Source of the DNA: JBARKJ01 sp049801375
GTDB lineage: Bacteria; Nitrospirota; JACRHJ01
Assembly (NCBI GenBank): GCA_049801375.1
Contig: JBARKJ010000073.1
Span: 35,444 to 99,443, forward strand
DNA length: 64,000 bases
Direction of reading: 5' to 3'
Positions 58,781-64,000 of the stretch are shown here, one piece after another. The translations under genes and the position numbers were made by a program. Every line of letters begins with the position of its first letter. Positions within the stretch are counted from its first letter, which is position 1. The notes under the pieces were generated by a model that was given only the letters and a program-made list of their open reading frames with translations, searched no databases and was not told the origin of the DNA.

Positions 58781-59605
58781 ATGGACAGTGGCTTTCGGCT
58801 TATAGATTCGGGGCCCGGAGGGGCGGCCTGGAACATGGCGGTGGACGAGGCCCTGCTGATTTTTTCCGGTTTCCCCGGTTCCGCGCCCGTACTCAGGTTC
58901 TATTCCTGGGACTCCCCGTCGCTCTCAATTGGTTCATTTCAAAAGGTTTTTGAGCTGGACATGGAGGAACTTTCCGCCAGAGGAGTGCCTCTTGTCCGGA
59001 GGCCGACGGGTGGACGGGCGGTGCTCCACGACTCGGAGCTTACATACAGCCTAACTTGCCGGATTCCCAGCGATTTCTTCCCGTCAGACCTCATGGGTTC
59101 CTATAAGAAAATTGGCGCCTGTTTCTTAAGGGGCCTGGACTTCATCGGGCTTCCGGCGGAGCTTGTCCCGGTCAGAAAAGGCAAAAATATCAGTAACTTA
59201 AGCCATCCGCTGTGCTTCTCTTCGCCGTCATGGTACGAGGTGCTGGCGGGCGGCAGGAAGCTTATCGGGAGCGCTCAGCGGAGGCTGAAAAACTCTTTTC
59301 TTCAGCAGGGTTCGCTGATTATCGAGAAAGATTACGACGCGCTTCTGGCCCTTATGAAATTCGAGAGCGAGAACGACAGGCGGGCGGCGCGGGAAGCGTT
59401 ATCGGGGAAGATGACCGCACTCAAAGAGCACCTGCCGGAGGTGGCTATCGAAGAGCTTAAGGCCGCGCTTATAAAGGGTTTTTCCGAGAAACTGGGTGCG
59501 TGTTTTGAGTCGGCTTTCTTGACGCCGGAGGAGGAAGCGTTGGCGCGCAAGCTGATGGAGGAGAAATATTCCCGCCCGGAATGGAATCTGGAAAGACAGG
59601 CCTAA
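58781..59605 (+). CDS. Lipoate/octanoate protein ligase or transferase (LplA/LipM family)
   Basis: Attaches lipoic or octanoic acid to lipoyl domains of 2-oxoacid dehydrogenases or GcvH. The 274-residue protein has RRPTGGRAVLHDSELTYSL, the LplA/LipM motif. It also has a conserved Cys in HPLCFSSPSWYEVLAGGRK, followed by LIGSAQRR. This Cys matches the acyl-accepting residue of LipM octanoyltransferases, so LipM-type transfer is more likely than ATP-dependent ligation. The ATG at 58781 is chosen as the start of the conserved FRLIDSGPGGAAWNM region; no strong ribosome binding site was seen. Confidence 0.88.
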   Translation: MDSGFRLIDSGPGGAAWNMAVDEALLIFSGFPGSAPVLRFYSWDSPSLSIGSFQKVFELDMEELSARGVPLVRRPTGGRAVLHDSELTYSLTCRIPSDFFPSDLMGSYKKIGACFLRGLDFIGLPAELVPVRKGKNISNLSHPLCFSSPSWYEVLAGGRKLIGSAQRRLKNSFLQQGSLIIEKDYDALLALMKFESENDRRAAREALSGKMTALKEHLPEVAIEELKAALIKGFSEKLGACFESAFLTPEEEALARKLMEEKYSRPEWNLERQA

Positions 59606-59777
59606 AAACCGTTTTTTGGCGTATCAAAAACCCCTCCCTGACCCCCCTAAAATGATTGTGCTGAGCGTGGCGATGTATTGTGTTTTATACCGGTTAAAAT
59701 TTATTGATTTTTGCATTTTTTTATGAATAAATGTGAACCGAATTGGAACGTTGTTCTTAATTTTCCAAGGAGGTTTA

Positions 59778-60068
59778 ATGAACCGCATCGGTCAAAATGA
59801 TTTTCTTGAATTTATAAAAACGAGGGAAGGGGAAATTCTTAGAACTTTGACAAGGGCGATGCCTTTTACTGTAAAGGTTACAAATGAAGGCGTTGAGTAC
59901 ACGCCTCAATCAACGATGAAGGTCAGGCAGCATCCCAAAAAATATATGAATCTCGTTCTGGAAAAATTTTCAAAAACAGGTTCATATAAGACCGTTGATT
60001 ATCAGCAAATTACTGCCTGTTCATCTTATACTCTAACTCTAATTGCAGAATATTTGAAGCAGAGGTAA
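59778..60068 (+). CDS. Small AT-rich protein of unknown function
   Basis: I do not recognise this 96-residue protein (MNRIGQNDFLEFIKTREG onward). It has no membrane segment and appears mixed alpha/beta. AAGGAGG precedes the ATG by four bases, strong support for the start. Its base composition is clearly more AT-rich than the flanking genes, and the 170 bp before it is AT-rich too, which hints at recent acquisition. An imperfect inverted repeat follows at 60068-60090. It lies between the lipoate transferase and mutS genes. Confidence 0.7.
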   Translation: MNRIGQNDFLEFIKTREGEILRTLTRAMPFTVKVTNEGVEYTPQSTMKVRQHPKKYMNLVLEKFSKTGSYKTVDYQQITACSSYTLTLIAEYLKQR

Positions 60069-60090
60069 ATTGAGGGACACATCCCCAATT
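60068..60090. repeat. Imperfect inverted repeat between the small AT-rich gene and mutS
   Basis: AATTGAGGGA (60068-60077) pairs with TCCCCAATT (60082-60090), leaving one bulged A, around a four-base loop. The U-run needed for a terminator is weak on both strands, so it may be a partial terminator or a repeat remnant. Confidence 0.45.
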
Positions 60091-62715
60091 TCACCCTCCC
60101 CCTTTTTCTTTCAGCTTCTCCGCCTTTTCCTTAAGCTCCGACAGCTTGCCGAGCGCCTCCATTGGCGTCAGGTTCAGGATGTCCAATTCGCTTAGCTCGT
60201 CAGCGAACGCGTAATCTATTTTCGGCGTAAATAAATCGAACTGGCCCGCCTTGCCGTCTCCCTTTTCCTTATGGTGCGGGTGTCTCTCCGCTTCGTCGTA
60301 GGATTTTTTCTCCAGGTCCCTAAGTATCTCCTTCGCGCGGGCGACGACTTCCCTGGGGAGTCCTGCCAGCCGCGCCACCTGTATCCCGTAGCTTCTGTCC
60401 GTCCCGCCATGCAGAATCTTGCGGAGGAAAACGATCTCGTCCTTCCATTCCTTCACGGAGACGTTGAAATTCTTCGCGCTGGGAAGCGTTGCGGCAAGTT
60501 CGGTCAGTTCGTGGTAATGCGTCGCGAAAAGCGTCTTCGCCTTTATGTTCTCATGTATGAACTCCGCCACCGCCCAGGCTATCGAGAGGCCGTCGAACGT
60601 CGATGTCCCGCGCCCTATCTCGTCCAGTATCACGAGGCTCCTGCCGGTGGCGTTATTCAGGATATTCGCGGTCTCGTTCATCTCCACCATGAACGTGCTC
60701 TGGCCCTTTGCGATATTGTCGGACGCCCCTACCCGCGTGAATATCCGGTCCGCCGCGCCGATTTTCGCGTACGCCGCCGGGACGAACGAGCCGGCCTGCG
60801 CCATCAGGGCGATAAGCGCGACCTGCCGCATGAAGGTGGATTTCCCGGCCATGTTAGGCCCGGTGATTATCGCAAGCGTCGTATCGGGGTCAAGACGGCA
60901 GTCGTTCGGCACGAAGCGCTCCCGCCCCACCATCTCCTCCACCACGGGGTGCCGCCCCTCGCGTATGTCTATCAAATCCTCGCCGTCCACCTCCGGCCGG
61001 ACGTACCCGCGCGAGACCGCCGCCTCGGAAAGCGAAGCCAGCACGTCAAGCTCCGCGATAACCTCGGCGGTTTCCTGCACCGCCGGGGCGTAAAGCGCTA
61101 CATGCTCCCGAAGCTCCGCGAAGAGCCTGCCCTCAAGCTCAAGCATCCGCTCCTCCGCGCCCAGGACTTTTTCCTCGTACTCCTTAAGCTCCGGCGTGAT
61201 GTAGCGCTCCGCGTTCACAAGCGTCTGCTTGCGGATAAAATAGTCCGGCACCTTCGCGAGATGGGAGCGGGTAATCTCTATGTAATAGCCGAAGACCTTG
61301 TTGTAGCGCACCTTCAGCGAATCGATGCCGGTTTTGGTCCGCTCGTCCGCCTCGATGCCCGCGATTATCCCCCTGCCGTCCGAAAAATATTTCCGAAGCT
61401 CGTCAAGTTCCGGGTGGTAGCCGGTCCTTATCACACCGCCGTCTTTCAGCGTCGGCGGAACCTCGGCTGAAAGAGCGCGCTCAAGCAGGTCCCGCAGCTC
61501 GCCGTTATCCGAGAAAATCGATTTCAGCTCGGAAAGCCTCAGCGTCCCGGCCTCGGCTATCGCATCCCGGACTTTAGGGAGCGCCTGGAGGGAACTCCGA
61601 AGCGCCGCCAGGTCCCTCGGGCCTGCCACGCCGGAGCATATACGTCCCATGAGGCGCTCCAGGTCCGCAATCTCGCGGAGCGCGTCCCGGAGGACGTCGC
61701 GCATGGAGAAATTCTCCGCAAGTTCACCCACCGCTTCATGCCTGAGAGCTATCTTGTGCAGGTCGAGCAGCGGCCTGATTAGCCAGGACTTCAGCATCCT
61801 GGTCCCCATCGAGGTGACGGTCCTGTCCAGGCAGTTTATCAACGTGCCTTCCTTGCCCGACGGACTCTCTATAACCTCAAGGTTTTTCAGCGCCACCTCG
61901 TCCAATATCATGTACGAGCCGGGGTTGTGCGCGCGCACTTTATTGATGTTCGAGAGCGACTTTGCCTGGGTCTCTGAAAGGAATATGAATGCGGCGCATG
62001 CGGAGGCGATCGCGGCGTCCATGCCGTCCACCCCGAAGCCGGCGAGCGAACTTACGCCGAAGTGTTCGAGCAGTTTCTGCGAACCCGTGTCCGGGTCGAA
62101 CCGCCAATCGTCGGAGAGGTCTACGCGCTCTTTGTACCGCCGGTAAACTTCGGCCAGCGGCTCTTTTCCCGCCGCGCCTTTCGGCAGGAGTATCTCCTTC
62201 GGGCTGATACGTTCCAGCTCTCCCATGAGTTTTTCATGCTCCGTTTCGTCGAACTCGGCGAGATAAAATTCTCCCGTCGATATGTCCGCGAAAGCGAGTC
62301 CGATTTTTCTCTTATAGACCGAAAGCGAGAGGAGGAAGTTGTTCTCGTTCGGCGAGAGAAGGTTGTCTTCAAGCAGGGTCCCGGGCGTTATTACCCGTAT
62401 CACCTCGCGCTTCACGATGCCCTTGGCCGTTTTAGGGTCCTCCACCTGTTCGCACACGGCAACCTTGAACCCGCGTTTTATGAGCTTGGCGATATAGGCG
62501 TCGGCGGCGTGGTACGGGACACCGCAAAGAGGTATCGGCTCGTCCGAATTTTTATTGCGGGTGGTGAGGGCTATTTCGAGGACCTTCGAGGCGGTGACTG
62601 CGTCTTCTCCGAACATCTCGTAGAAGTCGCCCATGCGGAAGAAGAGTATCGAACCCGGATGCTTTTTTTTTATCTCCCTGTACTGCCGCATCAGCGGCGT
62701 ATCGTTAGACGACAA
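60091..62715 (-). CDS. mutS: DNA mismatch repair protein MutS
   Basis: Recognises mismatches and small loops and recruits MutL. The 874-residue protein has the mismatch-contacting FYEMF near residue 28 (GDFYEMFGEDA). The ABC-type ATPase has Walker A near 618 (TGPNMAGKSTFMRQVAL), the signature region TFMVEMNETANILN and Walker B LVILDEIGRGTSTFDG. A C-terminal KLKEKAEKLKEKGGG tail follows. It is a classical MutS1 and pairs with the endonuclease-type MutL at 23920-25668. The gene stands alone on the minus strand. Confidence 0.97.
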   Translation of the reverse strand: MSSNDTPLMRQYREIKKKHPGSILFFRMGDFYEMFGEDAVTASKVLEIALTTRNKNSDEPIPLCGVPYHAADAYIAKLIKRGFKVAVCEQVEDPKTAKGIVKREVIRVITPGTLLEDNLLSPNENNFLLSLSVYKRKIGLAFADISTGEFYLAEFDETEHEKLMGELERISPKEILLPKGAAGKEPLAEVYRRYKERVDLSDDWRFDPDTGSQKLLEHFGVSSLAGFGVDGMDAAIASACAAFIFLSETQAKSLSNINKVRAHNPGSYMILDEVALKNLEVIESPSGKEGTLINCLDRTVTSMGTRMLKSWLIRPLLDLHKIALRHEAVGELAENFSMRDVLRDALREIADLERLMGRICSGVAGPRDLAALRSSLQALPKVRDAIAEAGTLRLSELKSIFSDNGELRDLLERALSAEVPPTLKDGGVIRTGYHPELDELRKYFSDGRGIIAGIEADERTKTGIDSLKVRYNKVFGYYIEITRSHLAKVPDYFIRKQTLVNAERYITPELKEYEEKVLGAEERMLELEGRLFAELREHVALYAPAVQETAEVIAELDVLASLSEAAVSRGYVRPEVDGEDLIDIREGRHPVVEEMVGRERFVPNDCRLDPDTTLAIITGPNMAGKSTFMRQVALIALMAQAGSFVPAAYAKIGAADRIFTRVGASDNIAKGQSTFMVEMNETANILNNATGRSLVILDEIGRGTSTFDGLSIAWAVAEFIHENIKAKTLFATHYHELTELAATLPSAKNFNVSVKEWKDEIVFLRKILHGGTDRSYGIQVARLAGLPREVVARAKEILRDLEKKSYDEAERHPHHKEKGDGKAGQFDLFTPKIDYAFADELSELDILNLTPMEALGKLSELKEKAEKLKEKGGG

Positions 62716-62741
62716 CTACAACCTCCAAACTTTTTTCCCTC

Positions 62742-62776
62742 ACCCCTGGCCCCTCTCCCATAAAAGGGCGAGGGGT
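62742..62776. repeat. Imperfect inverted repeat upstream of mutS
   Basis: ACCCCTGGCCC (62742-62752) and GGGCGAGGGGT (62766-62776) are inverted copies with one mismatch. The CCCTCACCCCTGGCCCCTC composition resembles an interspersed repeat common in bacterial genomes. It lies in the mutS leader, adjacent to the left terminal repeat at 62794-62812. Confidence 0.55.
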
Positions 62777-62793
62777 TAAGGAATGTGCAATTG

Positions 62794-63165
62794 TGAGCAA
62801 AGCGAAGAATCCGCAGTTGCGTTTCTATTTAATTTTATCCAACCTTTGCTTAAAACGGTCCAGCGTATCCAGGATACTTTCGATATCCTCGATTCTGAAT
62901 TGGGTAAAATTTAAAGAAGATAAGTTACGGTCACGGCGCTCATTGATAATTATTTGCCTATGCTTTTCTATATTAGCCCTAATATCGAGAACTTTATCAC
63001 GTATGAAATCTTTTTCAGTAAGCAAAGCTTTTTTCAAACGATTTGATGACAAAACCCCATAAATAGTCCATATAAGGCCCAATATGCTTATTATGATTCC
63101 TGCGACAGTTAAATACATCCTTTTGCTCCTCTAAAATTCGAAATATGGATTCTTCGCCTTGCTCA
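62794..63165. mobile_element. MITE-like cassette with 19-bp terminal inverted repeats
   Basis: TGAGCAAAGCGAAGAATCC (62794-62812) and the complement of 63147-63165 (TGAGCAAGGCGAAGAATCC) match at 18 of 19 positions in inverted orientation. They enclose 372 bp including one small membrane-protein gene. No transposase and no target duplication could be identified. The repeat unit recalls interspersed sequences seen in many genomes, so the copy number should be high if this is a real family. Confidence 0.6.
62825..63118 (-). CDS. Small membrane-anchored coiled-coil protein inside the cassette
   Basis: I do not recognise this 97-residue protein. One N-terminal membrane helix (about 4-25, TVAGIIISILGLIWTIYGVL) is followed by a charged helical region (about 33-97) likely to form a coiled coil. 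It is AT-rich compared with the flanking mutS and HIT genes. The stop lies 12 bp inside the left terminal repeat and the ATG 28 bp inside the right one, so almost the whole cassette is this gene. Whether it is cargo or a host gene framed by repeats is open. Confidence 0.65.
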   Translation of the reverse strand: MYLTVAGIIISILGLIWTIYGVLSSNRLKKALLTEKDFIRDKVLDIRANIEKHRQIIINERRDRNLSSLNFTQFRIEDIESILDTLDRFKQRLDKIK

Positions 63166-63186
63166 GAAGGACATCCGTTTTATTAT

Positions 63187-63681
63187 TCATTCCGCTTTCG
63201 CTAATTTCTCAAATCCCGGCCTGAGTTGTTCATAAGTCTCGCTTAAATGCTGGGGCATTATGCGGGTGTCCTCCACGACGGACATGAAATTGGTGTCCCC
63301 CTCCCAGCGCGGGACGATATGGAAATGAAGGTGCTCCTTTATGCCCGCGCCCGCCGCCTGCCCGACGTTCAGGCCGACGTTGAAACCCTGCGGGTGCATG
63401 GCGTCCCTCATTATCCGGCAGCACTCGCGCGTCAGGGCCATCGCCTCGGTAAGCTCGGAATCCGAAAAGTCCTCCAGCACCTCGGCGTGCTTGTACGGGA
63501 TGACCATCAGGTGGCCGTTGTTGTACGGGTAGCGGTTCATTATGACGAAGTTCTCGCGGCCCCGGTACAGGATGTAGTTCTCGCGGTCTTTGTCCTCCGC
63601 GGGCATGGCGCAGAAGATGCAACAGCCCGGCTTCTCGCCAAGGATATATTCCAGCCTCCAGGGCGCCCACAGTCTCTTCAT
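63187..63681 (-). CDS. HIT-family nucleotide hydrolase/phosphorylase
   Basis: 164-residue protein of the histidine-triad superfamily with the motif KEHLHFHIVPRWEGDTNFM (HxHxH). The N-terminal MKRLWAPWRLEYI and a Cys pair in CCIFC resemble the diadenosine tetraphosphate (Ap4A) phosphorylase-like group of actinobacteria and Desulfobacterota-like organisms. The likely substrate is a dinucleoside polyphosphate or AMP conjugate, but this is not proven. The ATG overlaps the end of the upstream uracil-DNA glycosylase gene by four bases. Confidence 0.92.
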   Translation of the reverse strand: MKRLWAPWRLEYILGEKPGCCIFCAMPAEDKDRENYILYRGRENFVIMNRYPYNNGHLMVIPYKHAEVLEDFSDSELTEAMALTRECCRIMRDAMHPQGFNVGLNVGQAAGAGIKEHLHFHIVPRWEGDTNFMSVVEDTRIMPQHLSETYEQLRPGFEKLAKAE

Positions 63682-64000
63682 ATGGAACTCTCCTTATCGG
63701 TAGACCCCTCCCCGTTATATTCCGCCATCAGTTTCTGCACGTCCGCCCATACCAGCTTCTTTTCGCCGGGGTTCCGGAGGAGGTAAGCGGGATGAAAGGT
63801 GGGTATAAGCCTGATGCCCTCGTACTCGTGCCAGTTGCCCCGGAGCGAGCTTATCGGCTCCTTTGTTTTAAGAAGGGTCTGCGTCGCAAACTTTCCCAAT
63901 GTGCAAATGAATTTGGGAGCTATAAGTTGAAGTTGTTTCTTAAGGAACGGCTCGCACGCCGCTATCTCGTCCTCTTCGGGGTTCCGGTTCTCTGGCGGGC
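63678..64000 (-). CDS. Uracil-DNA glycosylase, family 4, C-terminal part; 5' end outside window
   Basis: Removes uracil from DNA, using a [4Fe-4S] protein of the family 4 (UDGa) type. The frame enters from the right edge, reading PPENRNPEEDEIAACEPFL. The spacing of Cys in AACEPF and ICTLG (16 residues between them) matches the last two iron-sulphur cysteines. The DNA-contacting motif FHPAYLLRNPGEKK lies near the end. The N-terminal GEAPG region is not visible. It is coupled to the HIT gene by a four-base overlap, a pairing known in other genomes. It complements the dUTPase at 25665-26117. Confidence 0.93.
   Translation of the reverse strand, partial: PPENRNPEEDEIAACEPFLKKQLQLIAPKFICTLGKFATQTLLKTKEPISSLRGNWHEYEGIRLIPTFHPAYLLRNPGEKKLVWADVQKLMAEYNGEGSTDKESSI

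Noticed and set aside
59640..59700. Possible sigma54 promoter (TGGC followed by TTGT)
   Set aside because: The GG to GT spacing is one base short of the required 10 bp and the -12 element is wrong.
60271..61470. A 399-codon open frame antisense to mutS
   Set aside because: Same shadow effect; low-complexity Arg/His/Val-rich translation with no recognisable domain.

Overview
The window is chromosomal core DNA from a Gram-negative bacterium. It carries Lol lipoprotein export, TolQ/TolR-type ExbB/ExbD, RodZ, Hfq, omega-type RpoZ and bacterial initiation, elongation and release factors. The mix of system II cytochrome c maturation (ResB/CcsA), CbiMQO metal uptake, THEP1 NTPase, family 4 uracil-DNA glycosylase, archaeal-type Ogg2, DUF6485 and DUF503, and the order pnp-M16 protease-dut-mutL-miaA-hfq, resembles Desulfobacterota (Deltaproteobacteria), Nitrospirota and related lineages. 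I cannot name a genus. Genes are packed with 1-4 bp overlaps. Several probable TTG starts occur (lolD, cbiO, cbiQ, mtnP, gmk, probably ccsA). No rRNA, tRNA, CRISPR array, prophage or intact IS element was seen, and no gap between genes exceeds 300 bp.

Layout. 1-5393 (+): 3' end of prfB, ogg2, then lysS from a good sigma70-type promoter, lolC, an exported unknown protein, and lolD. 5377-10381 (-): a PilB/GspE ATPase, a hairpin repeat, then cbiO, cbiQ, cbiM, a four-TM holin-like protein and PsiE. 10569-12294 (+): queD and pmbA. 12281-18213 (-): resB, ccsA, a small exported protein, copA, YtxH and DUF948 proteins, uspA. 18298-18744 (+): an unknown helical protein with a peculiar start region. 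18755-22122 (-): rodZ, a TPR lipoprotein, a PfkB kinase, mtnP. 22217-37594 (-): a long information-processing stretch (NUDIX, hfq, miaA, mutL, dut, M16, pnp, rpsO, truB, nrnA, rbfA, DUF503, infB, YlxR-L7Ae, nusA, rimP). 37806-40983 (-): aspC, cbiC, exbD, exbB and an acyl carrier protein, with a promoter and a terminator at its ends. 41081-51365 (-): a long run from a TPR protein through roadblock, aroQ, pepP, efp, accB, accC, thiE, a LivK-like lipoprotein, YjbQ, DUF6485, a PD-(D/E)xK-like protein and a THEP1 NTPase to a glycosyltransferase. 51503-52870 (+): an orphan NtrC-type regulator. 53133-58703 (-): ahcY, metK, coaBC, rpoZ, gmk, yicC. 58781-60068 (+): a lipoate/octanoate transferase and a small AT-rich gene. 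60091-64000 (-): mutS, a small membrane-protein cassette bounded by inverted repeats, a HIT protein and a truncated uracil-DNA glycosylase.

Most of the window is housekeeping. The best candidates for something new are: (1) the coupled DUF6485 / coiled-coil PD-(D/E)xK-like / Cys-cluster THEP1 module at 41746-43454; (2) an orphan LivK-like lipoprotein between two thiamine-phosphate synthase-type genes at 43471-45607; (3) an exported protein between the Lol permease and ATPase genes; (4) a small exported protein in a copA-ccsA-resB run; and (5) a 372-bp cassette with 19-bp terminal inverted repeats after mutS.
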